From the NCBI RefSeq assembly GCF_014649875.1, contig NZ_BMTW01000021.1, positions 1 through 64,000 on the forward strand: 64,000 nucleotides of DNA, in the 5' to 3' direction. The position numbers and the translations under genes were made by a program. The stretch's first letter is position 1; every line of letters begins with the position of its first letter. This DNA is from Streptomyces rubiginosohelvolus (lineage in GTDB: Bacteria; Actinomycetota; Actinomycetes; Streptomycetales; Streptomycetaceae). The notes below the pieces were generated by a model. The model saw nothing but the letters and a program-made list of their open reading frames with translations. It made no database searches and was not told the origin of the DNA. This document shows, one piece after another, positions 48,352 to 57,013 of this stretch.

Positions 48352-49326
48352 CTACTTCTTGATCAGATTCTTCGACTCCAGATACTCCTTGGCGACATCG
48401 GCCGGCTTGGCGCGCTCGGCGTCGACCTTGCGGTTCAGCTCGGCGAGCTCTTCCGTGGTGAGGGTGTCGGTGAGCTTGCCGAGGGCTTCGGCGATCTCAG
48501 GGTCTCCCGCGTCCTTGGTATTCAGAACGGGCAGCACGTTGTCCGCGTTCTGGAGCTTCTTGTCGTCCTCCAGGAACACCAGCCCGTCCAGCACCGCGTC
48601 CGTGGTGGTCGTCAGGACCAGCTGGACCTTGCCGTCCCGGACGGCCTGCTTGGACTGCGGGGTGCCGACGCCCTTGGGGTCGATCCCGGTGACGTCGATG
48701 CCGTACGTCTTCTTCAGACCGGGTGCGCAGAACGGCCGCACCTCGCACTCGTCGCCCGCCGCGATCTTCACCTTCAGCTTCGACTCCCCGAGGTCGGAGA
48801 GGGTCTTGAGGCTGTTCTTCTCGGCGAATTCCTCCGACACCGCGAAGGCGTTCTGGTCCACGGCCTTTCCGGGCGGGAGGACCGTGAGACCCAGCGGGGT
48901 GGCGAGCTTCTTCAGCGCGGCGACCGTGGCGTCCACGTCTCCGGAGGCCACCGGCTTCTCCTGGGCCTGGTCGGCCCCGTTGACCTTGGCGTTGAGGAAC
49001 TCGGCGATCGTGGCGGCGTACTCCGGTATGACGTCGATCTCGCCCTTCTCCACCGAGGGCTCGTACAGCTCACGGTTCTTCACCGTGGTGACCGAGGTGC
49101 TGTATCCGGCGTCGCCGAGGATCTGGGCGTACAGCTCGGCGAGCACCTTCGACTCGGTGAAGGAGGCCGACCCGACGACCAGGGTCCCCTTCTTGCCGTC
49201 GCCGCCGGCCGAGGAGCCGGAGCCGCCCTTCTCCTGCTCCAGGCTGTCGCCACCGCAGGCCGCGAGCGACCCGGCCAGCGCCACCATGCCGATGACCGCT
49301 CCGGCTATCCGCGAGGTCCTGCTCAT
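48352..49326 (-). CDS. glycine betaine/osmoprotectant ABC substrate-binding lipoprotein
   Basis: A 324-aa lipoprotein: signal SRIAGAVIGMVALAGSLAACGG with lipobox LAAC (Cys24). The mature part is the OpuAC/OpuCC-type fold (TLVVGSASFTESKVLAELYA, ELYEPSVEKGEIDVIPEYAA, VLTTTTDAVLDGLVFLEDD). It binds betaine, choline or proline-like solutes and delivers them to the two permeases encoded upstream. ATG with GGAGAAC 5 nt upstream. The 85-bp gap to the previous gene is filled by 15-bp repeats. Confidence 0.92.
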   Translation of the reverse strand: MSRTSRIAGAVIGMVALAGSLAACGGDSLEQEKGGSGSSAGGDGKKGTLVVGSASFTESKVLAELYAQILGDAGYSTSVTTVKNRELYEPSVEKGEIDVIPEYAATIAEFLNAKVNGADQAQEKPVASGDVDATVAALKKLATPLGLTVLPPGKAVDQNAFAVSEEFAEKNSLKTLSDLGESKLKVKIAAGDECEVRPFCAPGLKKTYGIDVTGIDPKGVGTPQSKQAVRDGKVQLVLTTTTDAVLDGLVFLEDDKKLQNADNVLPVLNTKDAGDPEIAEALGKLTDTLTTEELAELNRKVDAERAKPADVAKEYLESKNLIKK

Positions 49327-49354
49327 GTGTTGTTCTCCGTCCGAACAGAAGAAA

Positions 49355-49399
49355 AGTGACCAGAAGAAAGGTGATCAGAAACGAGGTGATCAGAAACGA
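49355..49399. repeat. 15-bp tandem repeat between permease and binding-protein genes
   Basis: Two perfect copies of GGTGATCAGAAACGA (49370-49399) preceded by a diverged copy AGTGACCAGAAGAAA (49355-49369) and followed by a partial copy. It occupies most of the intergenic gap and may vary in length between strains. Confidence 0.85.
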
Positions 49400-49411
49400 G
49401 GTGCTGCGCGT

Positions 49412-50086
49412 TCACGCGGGCCTGCGGCGGCGCAGCGGGGACAGCAGCCGGTGGAGGCCCACCAGCACGCCCTCCACCACCAATGCGAGACCGGCGACCA
49501 GGACAGCGCCCGCGAAGACCTGGGCGGTGTCGTAGGTGTTGAACCCGGCGGTGATGATCCGGCCGAGACCGCCGAGGCCGACCATCGCGGCGATCGACGC
49601 GGTGGCCACGACCTGGACGGCGGCGGACCGCAGCCCGGTCATGATCATCGGGTAGGCGAGCGGCAGCTCGACCCGGACGAAGAGCTGCCCGCCCGACATC
49701 CCCATGCCGCGCGCGGCCTCCACCACGGCCCGGTCCACCTCCCGCATACCGACATAGGCATTGGTCAGCAGCGGCGGCACCGCGAACAGGACCAGCGCGA
49801 TGATCGTGGGCCAGTACCCCGAGTTGCGCAGGGACGTGACCATGAAGAGGGCCAGCACCGCGAAGACCGGGACGGCCCGCCCCACGTTGGAGAGGTTCAC
49901 CGCGAGCGCGCCGCCCTTGCCCTTGTGCCCCAGGTAGAGGGCGATCGGCAGGGCTATGGCGCAGGCCACGGCGAGGGCGACCCCGCTCACGTACAGATGC
50001 TCGCCGAGCCGGTGCGCGGCCCCGCCGTCGCCCGACCAGTTGGCCCCGGTGGTGAGCCAGGTCCAGGCGTCGCCGATGACTCCCAC
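49412..50086 (-). CDS. osmoprotectant ABC transporter permease, second
   Basis: A 224-aa OpuCB/OpuCD-type permease with five to six membrane helices (VSGVALAVACAIALPIAL, VGRAVPVFAVLALFMVTSL, IIALVLFAVPPLLTNAYVG). The coupling loop for the ATPase is MREVDRAVVEAARGMGMS, the EAA motif. It lies 3 nt after the stop of the first permease gene on the same strand and is followed by the binding-protein gene, so the two are translated together. Forms a heterodimer with its neighbour. Confidence 0.92.
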   Translation of the reverse strand: MGVIGDAWTWLTTGANWSGDGGAAHRLGEHLYVSGVALAVACAIALPIALYLGHKGKGGALAVNLSNVGRAVPVFAVLALFMVTSLRNSGYWPTIIALVLFAVPPLLTNAYVGMREVDRAVVEAARGMGMSGGQLFVRVELPLAYPMIMTGLRSAAVQVVATASIAAMVGLGGLGRIITAGFNTYDTAQVFAGAVLVAGLALVVEGVLVGLHRLLSPLRRRRPA

Positions 50087-50089
50087 GGG

Positions 50090-50857
50090 TCAGCCCGCCT
50101 TCACTGTCGCCGGGGCGGGCGGTCCCGCGTCCGTCTTCGCCGGGGCGGGCGGTCCCGCGTCCGTCTTCGCCGAGGCGGCCTTGGCCGCCCCGGATATCCG
50201 GGTCCAGGGCGTCAGCAGCCGCTGGAGGCCGAGCAGCAGCAGGTCAGCCACCACCGCGAGCACCACGCACAGGACCGAGGCGGCGAGCACCTGGGCCTTG
50301 AAGAAGCTGGGCAGCGCGTCCTCGATGAGATTGCCGAGGCCCCCCTTGCCGACGAGCGAGCCGACCGTGGTCAGCGCGACCGTGGACACGGTGGCTATCC
50401 GCAGCCCCGCCATCACCGCGGGCAGCGCCAGCGGGAGCTCCACCTCCCACAGCAGCCGCCCCGGCCCGTACCCCATGCCGCGGGCCGCGTCCTTGGCCTC
50501 CTGCGGGACCGCTGCGAGCCCGGCCAGGATGTTGCGCACGAGGATGGTCAGCGAATAGAGCACGAGCCCCGTCACCACGAGCGCGGCCGACAGCCCGAAC
50601 ACGGGCAGCAGCAGCGAGAACATCGCGAGCGAGGGCACGGTGTAGAGCACGGTCGTCAGCCCGAGCACCGGTCCGGCGAAGCGCGGGCCCCGGCGGGCGA
50701 GCAACGCCAGCGGAAAGGCCACCGCCAGCCCGATCAGCACCGAGACCGCCGTGATCCCGATGTGCTGCACGGTCGCGTCGGCCAGCTCCTGGCTGCGGGA
50801 GCGCAGATACTCCCCGCAGATCCAGTCGTTCGTCACCAGGCAGCTCTGCTCGGCCAT
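50090..50857 (-). CDS. osmoprotectant ABC transporter permease, first
   Basis: A 255-aa permease of the same family (ATVQHIGITAVSVLIGLAVA, VLYTVPSLAMFSLLLPVFGL, EAKDAARGMGYGPGRLLWEV as the EAA loop). Unlike its partner it carries a C-terminal tail that contains a perfect duplication of the 10-residue unit KTDAGPPAPA. That tail is not expected in the family and is likely a disordered cytoplasmic extension. Begins the minus-strand operon, about 150 bp from the divergent ATPase gene. Confidence 0.92.
   Translation of the reverse strand: MAEQSCLVTNDWICGEYLRSRSQELADATVQHIGITAVSVLIGLAVAFPLALLARRGPRFAGPVLGLTTVLYTVPSLAMFSLLLPVFGLSAALVVTGLVLYSLTILVRNILAGLAAVPQEAKDAARGMGYGPGRLLWEVELPLALPAVMAGLRIATVSTVALTTVGSLVGKGGLGNLIEDALPSFFKAQVLAASVLCVVLAVVADLLLLGLQRLLTPWTRISGAAKAASAKTDAGPPAPAKTDAGPPAPATVKAG
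50108..50167 (-). repeat. 30-bp in-frame tandem duplication in permease tail
   Basis: Two perfect 30-bp copies (50108-50137, 50138-50167), beginning CGCCGGGGCGGGCGG on the plus strand. They encode KTDAGPPAPA twice; a third partial copy follows. Confidence 0.9.
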
Positions 50858-51008
50858 CCGCCCCCACCTCCTGCTTTCCCTCGTCTGCCCGGATCACCCG
50901 GGATCGAACTGATGACTGGCGAGCCTATCCTCGACCACTGACAATCGCGGAGGGCTGTCGCATTCCGGCAACATGGCCTTCACGATTCACCCTCCACAAT
51001 GGGGAACC

Positions 51009-52181
51009 ATGATCCGTTTCGAGCACGTCACCAAGCGGTACGCCGATGGCACCACCGCCGTCGACGACCTTTCCTTCGAGGTCGCCGAGGGTGAACTGGT
51101 CACGCTCGTCGGACCTTCCGGATGCGGCAAGACGACCACCATGAAGATGGTGAACCGGCTGATCGAACCGACCGAGGGCGGGATATTCCTCGACGGGGAC
51201 GACATATCGACCATCGATCCCGTCCAGCTGCGCCGTCGCATCGGCTATGTGATCCAGCAGGTGGGCCTCTTCCCGCACAAGACGGTGCTGGAGAACACCG
51301 CGACCGTTCCCCATCTGCTGGGCTGGAAGCGCGGAAAGGGACGCGAACGCGCCGCCGAACTCCTCGACCTCGTCGGACTCGATCCGTCCGTTTATGGTGA
51401 CCGCTATCCGGAACAGCTTTCCGGCGGTCAGCGCCAACGCGTCGGTGTGGCCCGCGCATTGGCCGCCGATCCGCCCGTCCTCCTGATGGACGAGCCTTTC
51501 GGGGCGGTCGACCCGGTCGTCCGCGAACGCCTCCAGAACGAATTCCTGAAACTTCAGGCCCAGGTCCGTAAGACCGTGTTGTTCGTCACGCACGACATCG
51601 AGGAGGCCGTCCGCCTCGGCGACCGCATCGCCGTCTACGGACAGGGCCGCATCGAGCAGTTCGACTCCCCGGCCACCGTGCTCGGCGCCCCCGCGACCCC
51701 GTACGTGGCCGACTTCGTCGGCGCGGACCGCGGGCTGAAGCGGCTCTCGGTGACGCCCATCGAGGAGAGCGACCTCGACCAGCCGCCGGTCGTCCACCTC
51801 GACGACCCGCTGGCCACCGCCACCGAACGGCTCCGGGCCGAGGGCGCGCGCTGGGCGGTCGTCCTGGACGGCCGGGACAACCTCCACGGCTGGATCCCCG
51901 CCGACGCGACCACCACCGCCACCGCGAAGGGCACCGTCCGCGAGCACGCCCGCCGGATGGAGGCCTGGCTTCCGCTCGGCGCGCCCCTCAAGCAGGCGTT
52001 CGCCACCATGCTCCAGCACGACGCGGGCTGGATCGCGGTCATCGACAAGGAGAGCGAGGGCCGCTTCCTCGGCGTGCTGACGCCCGCCCGGCTGCACGAG
52101 GCCCTGCGCCGCTCGATCGACGCCGACGCCCAGGACGTACCGCGCGCGGAGGTCGCGGTGGAGACGGTCGCGACCGCGTAG
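51009..52181 (+). CDS. osmoprotectant ABC transporter ATP-binding protein
   Basis: A 390-aa OpuCA-type ATPase. Walker A GPSGCGKTTTMKMVN, signature LSGGQRQR, Walker B VLLMDEPFGAVDP, H-loop VTHDIEEA. The C-terminal 130 residues are a tandem CBS region (WAVVLDGRDNLHGWIP, WIAVIDKESEGRFLGVL), which in this family senses ionic strength. ATG of MIRFEHV is preferred; an upstream ATG 36 nt earlier is possible. It is transcribed divergently from the permease operon, so ATPase dose is set independently. Confidence 0.94.
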   Translation: MIRFEHVTKRYADGTTAVDDLSFEVAEGELVTLVGPSGCGKTTTMKMVNRLIEPTEGGIFLDGDDISTIDPVQLRRRIGYVIQQVGLFPHKTVLENTATVPHLLGWKRGKGRERAAELLDLVGLDPSVYGDRYPEQLSGGQRQRVGVARALAADPPVLLMDEPFGAVDPVVRERLQNEFLKLQAQVRKTVLFVTHDIEEAVRLGDRIAVYGQGRIEQFDSPATVLGAPATPYVADFVGADRGLKRLSVTPIEESDLDQPPVVHLDDPLATATERLRAEGARWAVVLDGRDNLHGWIPADATTTATAKGTVREHARRMEAWLPLGAPLKQAFATMLQHDAGWIAVIDKESEGRFLGVLTPARLHEALRRSIDADAQDVPRAEVAVETVATA

Positions 52182-52190
52182 TACGGGGCG

Positions 52191-52206
52191 GCCGGCCCGG
52201 GCCGGC
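52191..52206. terminator. 16-bp perfect palindrome between convergent genes
   Basis: GCCGGCCCGGGCCGGC between the ATPase and esterase stop codons. A likely bidirectional terminator core, though it lacks a loop of its own and no T-run is present. Confidence 0.5.
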
Positions 52207-52235
52207 TCGCGGGGTCCGGCCCGGCACCGCCCGGC

Positions 52236-53366
52236 TCAGTTCTCGCCGAGCCGGGCGCTCAGCCACTGAAGGGCCGGCGGGATCTCCCGCCGCCAGGTCG
52301 TGAAGTTGTGCCCGCCGCTGTCGAGCACGATGGAGGACACCTTCGCGGGCGCCTTCACCTTCTCGATGAACGTCATCGTGCTCCCGAGGTTGCCCTCGCC
52401 CTGCCGGGACGTCGTCACCAGGAACGAACCGCCGGACGGCGGCCGGTTCTCCAGGGTCCACAGCAGGTCGGCGCGGTCGCGCAGCTCCTGCTTCCCGTGG
52501 AAGAGGTCGCCCGTCGTCGGGTCCTCGGCGGCCTTGTAGTACGCGGAGAGCCCGGCGCTCGCCGCGTACCGGTCCGGGTGGTGCAGCCCGATCTTCAACG
52601 CGCAGTAGCCGCCGGTGGAGTTGCCGATGATGCCCCAGTCACGGGCCTCCTTCCCGGCCCGGTAGGACCCCGTGACCGCCTCCGGGAGGTCCTTCGCGAA
52701 GAACGTCTCGGTCTGCGGGCCCCCGGGGATGTCCACGCACTCGGTGTCCCGGGGCGGGGCGACCGTCGGCCGCAGCATCACCAGGATCATCGGCCGGGCC
52801 TTCCCCGCCTTCACCAGGTCATGCGCGGTCTGCGGGTAGCGCAGCCCCTTCAGCAGGTTCTCGGCCGTGCCCGGGTAGCCGGTGAGGACCACGGCCGCCG
52901 GGAACGTCCGCCCGGCGTACGCGGTTTGGAAGTACTCCGGCGGCAGATAGACGTACGCCGGTGACTCGATGCCCGACGTGCGCCCCGAGATCACCACCTT
53001 GTCGATCCGCCCGCCGACGGAGGGCACCCGCCCGCCCGGTACGTCCGGGTGCTGGGTGCCGACGCGCGTCATGTGCCGTGAGCCGGCCGCGCCCGCCTCC
53101 CCGTCCGCGTGGTCGGTGACGACGCCCAGCTCCTGCTGCCGCCCGAAGAGGTCGGCCCAGGAACCGTAGAAGAGGAAGGCGTTGTTGGCCGCCAGACCCA
53201 CCGCGGCGAACAGCGTCAGCTGGGTCGCCAGCAGCAGCCCGATCCGGCCCGACACCGCGGCCGCGCCGGGCCGGGCCAGCCGCGGCCAGAGCCGGACCGT
53301 GGCGGCGAACAGCGCGACGGCCAGCGCGGCCACGACCGCCAGAACTGCGGTGCTGGTGAGACCCAT
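52236..53366 (-). CDS. membrane-anchored esterase of the PF00756 type
   Basis: A 376-aa protein. The N-terminus has three hydrophobic helices (TAVLAVVAALAVALFAATV, GLLLATQLTLFAAVGLAAN). The outer domain is an alpha/beta hydrolase: nucleophile Ser in GIIGNSTGGYCALKIG, catalytic His in DSGGHNFTTW, Asp region near LSAYYKAAEDP. Related to esterase D / mycolyl-transferase-like enzymes. In S. coelicolor the homologous esterase sits beside the MprF-like gene. ATG of MGLTSTAV is the start. Confidence 0.86.
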   Translation of the reverse strand: MGLTSTAVLAVVAALAVALFAATVRLWPRLARPGAAAVSGRIGLLLATQLTLFAAVGLAANNAFLFYGSWADLFGRQQELGVVTDHADGEAGAAGSRHMTRVGTQHPDVPGGRVPSVGGRIDKVVISGRTSGIESPAYVYLPPEYFQTAYAGRTFPAAVVLTGYPGTAENLLKGLRYPQTAHDLVKAGKARPMILVMLRPTVAPPRDTECVDIPGGPQTETFFAKDLPEAVTGSYRAGKEARDWGIIGNSTGGYCALKIGLHHPDRYAASAGLSAYYKAAEDPTTGDLFHGKQELRDRADLLWTLENRPPSGGSFLVTTSRQGEGNLGSTMTFIEKVKAPAKVSSIVLDSGGHNFTTWRREIPPALQWLSARLGEN

Positions 53367-53545
53367 GAGCGTGCTTTCTCCGTGATTCCTTGTCGGGGGA
53401 GGCCGGGCGGCGGGATGCGGGAAATTTCCGGAATATGGGTGAACCCGCGCTCCCCGGCCCACGTCCTAGAGGGCGCCCATCGTCCGCAGGCCCCGGCCCG
53501 CGGACGGACCCAAGAGAACCTCTCGCGAGCCACGGGAAACGATGG

Positions 53546-55402
53546 ATGTCTGTCACGCTAGATGGGGATAAGTCAGTATCGGTTCCGGACCGGACGCGCC
53601 GTACGCACGCGCTGCGCGGCGTACGCCGGCTGCTGCGCGGGCCGCGCCCGGAATCCGTACCGGCCCTCGTCGGTACCGCCTGCACCGTCGTCGGGCTGAT
53701 CGACGTCGCCGCCGGGGTCTTCCCCCGCTTCCGGCACAGCCGGATGCACACCCTCGCCGAGGTGCTCCCCGGAGCGCTCGGCCCGTTCGCCGCCGCGCTC
53801 TCGCTCAGCGCGGGCATGCTGCTCCTCCTGCTCGCCCACGGGCTGAAGCGGCACAAGCGGCGGGCCTGGCGGGCGGCGGTGGTCCTGCTCCCCGTGGGGG
53901 CCGTGGCCCAGTTCGCGTACCGCCACTCGATCGTCGGGGTGCTCGTCTCGCTGACGCTCTGCTGGCTGCTGGTGCGTCACCGCGACCAGTTCCGGGCGCT
54001 GCCCGACCCGCGCAGCCGCTGGCGCGCGCTCGCCAACTTCGTCCTGCTCGGGGCCGGTTCGCTCGGGCTCGGGCTGGTCATCGTCAGCGTCCACCCCGGC
54101 CGGGTCGTCGGCGACCCGTCCATCGCCGACCGCCTCCAGCACGTGCTGTACGGCCTGTTCGGCGTCGAGGGCCCCGTCGACTACGCCGGGCGCACCGACT
54201 GGACCGTGGCCTACTCGCTGGGCGCGCTCGGCCTGCTGACCGCCGTCACCACCATCTACCTCGCCTTCCGCCCCGAACACCCGGCCGCCCGCCTCACCGA
54301 GGACGACGAGAGCCGGCTGCGGGAACTGCTGCAGCGGCACGGCGGCCGGGACTCGCTCGGCCACTTCGCGCTCCGCCGCGACAAGGGCGTCGTCTTCTCC
54401 CCCAGCGGCAAGGCGGCCGTCTGCTACCGGGTCGTCTCCGGGGTGATGCTGGCCGGCGGCGACCCCATCGGCGACGTGGAGGCCTGGCCGGGCGCGATCG
54501 AGCGCTTCATGGACGAGGCGAGGGCCCACTCCTGGACCCCCGCCGTGATGGGCTGCAGCGAGACCGGCGGCCAGGTCTGGACCCGTGAGACCGGGCTCAC
54601 CGCCCTGGAGCTGGGCGACGAGGCGGTGGTGGACGTGGCGGATTTCTCCCTCGCCGGACGGGCCATGCGGAACGTGCGGCAGATGGTCAAGCGCATCGAG
54701 CGGGGCGGTTACGAGACCCGGGTCCGGCGGGCCCGTGACATCGGCGACGCCGAACTGGACCGGATCCGCCGCGCCGCCGCCGACTGGCGCGGCACCGACA
54801 CCGAACGCGGCTTCTCCATGGCGCTGGGCCGCATCGGTGACCCGGCCGACGGCGACTGCGTGATCGCCACCGCCCACCTGCCCGGCTCCGGTACGGAGGA
54901 CTCCCCGCACGGCGACCTGAAGGCCGTCCTCCACTTCGTACCGTGGGGGCGCGACGGGATGTCCCTGGAGCTGATGCGCCGCGACCGCTCGGCCGACCCC
55001 GGCATGAACGAGCTCCTGATCGTCGCCTCCCTCCAGGCCGCCGGGAAGCTCGGCGTCGAGCGGGTCTCGCTCAACTTCGCGATGTTCCGCTCGGCGCTGG
55101 CCCGCGGTGAGCGGCTCGGCGCGGGACCGGTGCTGCGCTGCTGGCGGGGGCTGCTGATCTTCCTCTCGCGCTGGTTCCAGATCGAGTCGCTGTACAAGTT
55201 CAACGCCAAGTTCAAGCCCCGCTGGGAGCCCCGCTTCGTGGTCTTCCGCACCAGCCGGGACCTGCCCCGCATCGGGATCGCGGCGATGCGGGCGGAGGGC
55301 TTCGTGAACTTCTCGCCGCCCCGCCCGTTCCGGCCCCGCACGCCCCGCCCGTGCGGTCACACCGCACGTACGCGCCCGGAGCACGAGGTGAGCGCGGCGT
55401 GA
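53546..55402 (+). CDS. MprF-like membrane protein (DUF2156), phosphatidylglycerol aminoacyltransferase type
   Basis: A 618-aa protein. About six membrane helices in the first 240 residues (for example PALVGTACTVVGLIDVAAGV, GPFAAALSLSAGMLLLLLA, IVGVLVSLTLCWLLV). The cytoplasmic DUF2156 domain has FALRRDKGVVFSPSGKAAVC, MLAGGDPIGDVEAW, FSLAGRAMRNVRQMVKRIER, MSLELMRRDRSADPGMNELL and SLNFAMFRSALARG. This domain transfers an amino acid from tRNA to phosphatidylglycerol. The lysyl-tRNA synthetase part of LysX is absent. Homologues are known SigE-regulon members in S. coelicolor, which fits the sigE operon in the same window. Confidence 0.88.
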   Translation: MSVTLDGDKSVSVPDRTRRTHALRGVRRLLRGPRPESVPALVGTACTVVGLIDVAAGVFPRFRHSRMHTLAEVLPGALGPFAAALSLSAGMLLLLLAHGLKRHKRRAWRAAVVLLPVGAVAQFAYRHSIVGVLVSLTLCWLLVRHRDQFRALPDPRSRWRALANFVLLGAGSLGLGLVIVSVHPGRVVGDPSIADRLQHVLYGLFGVEGPVDYAGRTDWTVAYSLGALGLLTAVTTIYLAFRPEHPAARLTEDDESRLRELLQRHGGRDSLGHFALRRDKGVVFSPSGKAAVCYRVVSGVMLAGGDPIGDVEAWPGAIERFMDEARAHSWTPAVMGCSETGGQVWTRETGLTALELGDEAVVDVADFSLAGRAMRNVRQMVKRIERGGYETRVRRARDIGDAELDRIRRAAADWRGTDTERGFSMALGRIGDPADGDCVIATAHLPGSGTEDSPHGDLKAVLHFVPWGRDGMSLELMRRDRSADPGMNELLIVASLQAAGKLGVERVSLNFAMFRSALARGERLGAGPVLRCWRGLLIFLSRWFQIESLYKFNAKFKPRWEPRFVVFRTSRDLPRIGIAAMRAEGFVNFSPPRPFRPRTPRPCGHTARTRPEHEVSAA

Positions 55403-55442
55403 GACGTCGTACGGCGGCCACGGCAGGTCCTAGTCTGGTCGT

Positions 55443-56303
55443 ATGAGTACGTCACGCACGCGGGGCACGGTCCGAGGGCTGCCGGAGTGGGACCGCTGCG
55501 CGGTCATGGGGGTCGTCAACGTGACGCCCGACTCCTTCTCCGACGGCGGCCGCTGGTTCGACACGACGGCCGCGGTCAAGCACGGCCTGCACCTGGTGTC
55601 CGAGGGCGCGGACCTGGTCGACGTGGGCGGCGAGTCGACCCGCCCCGGCGCCAGCCGGGTGGACGAGGCCGAGGAGCTGCGCCGGGTGATCCCGGTCGTG
55701 CGGGGCCTGGCCTCCGAGGGCGTCACCGTCTCCGTGGACACCATGCGCGCCCGTGTCGCCGAGCAGGCCGTCGCCGCCGGTGCCCTCCTGGTCAACGACG
55801 TCAGCGGCGGCCTCGCCGACCCGGACATGATCCCGGCCGTCGCCGCCGCCGAGGTCCCGTTCGTCGTGATGCACTGGCGCGGCTTCAGCGAGTCGATGAA
55901 CAGCCGCGCGGTGTACGGGGACGTCGTCGCCGAGGTCCTCGACGAGCTGCGGCAGCGGATGGACGCGGTGATCGCGGGCGGGGTCGCCCCGGAACGCGTC
56001 GTGATCGACCCCGGCCTCGGCTTCGCGAAGGACGCCGCCCACGACCTGACGCTCGTGGCGCACCTGGCCGAGCTGCACGCCCTGGGCCGCCCGCTGCTGG
56101 TGGCCGCCTCCCGCAAACGTTTCCTCGGCCATGTCCTGGCCGGTCCGGGCAGCCCCCCGCCGCCCGCCCGCGAACGGGACGCGGCCACCGCAGCCGTCTC
56201 CGCGCTCTCCGCGCAGGCCGGCGCCTGGGCGGTCCGGGTCCACGAGGTGCGGGCCACCGCCGACGCGGTGCGCGTCGCCCGCGCGGTCGAGGGAGCCGCG
56301 TGA
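55443..56303 (+). CDS. folP: dihydropteroate synthase
   Basis: A 286-aa TIM-barrel enzyme that joins 6-hydroxymethyl-dihydropterin pyrophosphate and p-aminobenzoate, the sulfonamide target. AVMGVVNVTPDSFSDGGRW (20-38), DVGGESTRPGAS, VNDVSGG, VVIDPGLGFAKDAAHDL and AASRKRFLG are all intact. TAGTCT ends 6 nt before ATG, giving a leaderless message. It opens the folate operon with folB and folK downstream. Confidence 0.95.
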   Translation: MSTSRTRGTVRGLPEWDRCAVMGVVNVTPDSFSDGGRWFDTTAAVKHGLHLVSEGADLVDVGGESTRPGASRVDEAEELRRVIPVVRGLASEGVTVSVDTMRARVAEQAVAAGALLVNDVSGGLADPDMIPAVAAAEVPFVVMHWRGFSESMNSRAVYGDVVAEVLDELRQRMDAVIAGGVAPERVVIDPGLGFAKDAAHDLTLVAHLAELHALGRPLLVAASRKRFLGHVLAGPGSPPPPARERDAATAAVSALSAQAGAWAVRVHEVRATADAVRVARAVEGAA

Positions 56304-56773
56304 ACGAGGAGCACGCACAGGCCGCCGCCGACATCGCGGAGGTCGAGGCGGCGAACACCGCCTTCTACGAGGCGATGGAACGCGGCGACTACGAGGAGCT
56401 GTCCGGCCGCTGGCTGCCCGGCGAGGACCTCACCGTCTCCTGCGTCCACCCCGGCTGGCCGGTGCTCACGGGCCGGGGCGAGGTGCTGCGCAGCTACGCC
56501 CTGATCATGGCGAACACCGAGTACATCCAGTTCTTCCTGACCGACGTCAACATCGCGATGACCGGTGACACCGCGCTGGTCACCTGCACCGAGAACATCC
56601 TCAGCGGCGGCCCGGCCGAGGAGGGCAACGCGCTGGGCCCGCTGGTGGGCCAGCTGGTCGTCGCGACGAACGTGTTCCGGCGCACCCCCGACGGCTGGAA
56701 GCTCTGGTCCCACCACGGGTCGCCCGTCCTCACCGAGTCCGACGAGGACGACGACGAGGAAACCCCCTCCTGA
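56300..56773 (+). CDS. SnoaL/NTF2-like protein
   Basis: A 157-aa protein with the SnoaL-like cone fold: ANTAFYEAMERGDYEELSGR (19-38), the middle strands VSCVHPGWPVLTGRGEVL and YALIMANTEY, and the end strands TALVTCTENILSG and RRTPDGWKLWSHHGSPVL. GTG overlaps the folP stop by 4 nt, so it is coupled to folP. An acidic tail (SDEDDDEETPS) ends it. Possibly a ketosteroid-isomerase-like or stabilising partner in pterin metabolism; role unproven. Confidence 0.85.
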   Translation: MNEEHAQAAADIAEVEAANTAFYEAMERGDYEELSGRWLPGEDLTVSCVHPGWPVLTGRGEVLRSYALIMANTEYIQFFLTDVNIAMTGDTALVTCTENILSGGPAEEGNALGPLVGQLVVATNVFRRTPDGWKLWSHHGSPVLTESDEDDDEETPS

Positions 56774-57013
56774 CGAAACCCCTCCCGAGGAAACCCCTCC
56801 CTGAGGAGGAAACACCCTCCCGAGTGGGTACGGGACCGATAGGGATTCGAACCGATCACCCAGGGGTAGGGGCGGCTTCCAGCCCGGCGAGGCGCAGTCC
56901 ATGGCACCCACGGACGAGCACTGTCGGTGCTCGCAGGTAGATTCGAAAGAAGGCACCTCGCCGCCCGCACGCGGCCGGGTGCCTCTCGACCAACGACAGC
57001 AGGAGTGATTCGC
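56774..57013. other. 240-bp gap with degenerate CCTCCC-GAGGAAA repeats and a hairpin
   Basis: From about 56753 the sequence repeats CGAGGAAACCCCTCC with small changes, extending the last codons of the SnoaL-like gene. A perfect 7-bp hairpin CGAGCAC-TGTCG-GTGCTCG lies at 56915-56933. A tRNA T-loop-like string at 56842-56857 was checked and rejected. AGGAGTGATTCGC at 57001 is the ribosome site of folB. No further gene. Confidence 0.6.

Noticed and set aside
53470..53560. SigE-type promoter (GGAAC...TC) before the MprF-like gene
   Set aside because: GAACC and GGAAAC strings occur, but no -10 partner of the expected form lies at 15-17 bp.
56842..56857. T-loop-like GGGATTCGAACCGATC suggesting a tRNA gene
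   Set aside because: The flanking stem has a mismatch and no acceptor, D or anticodon arms can be folded on either strand.
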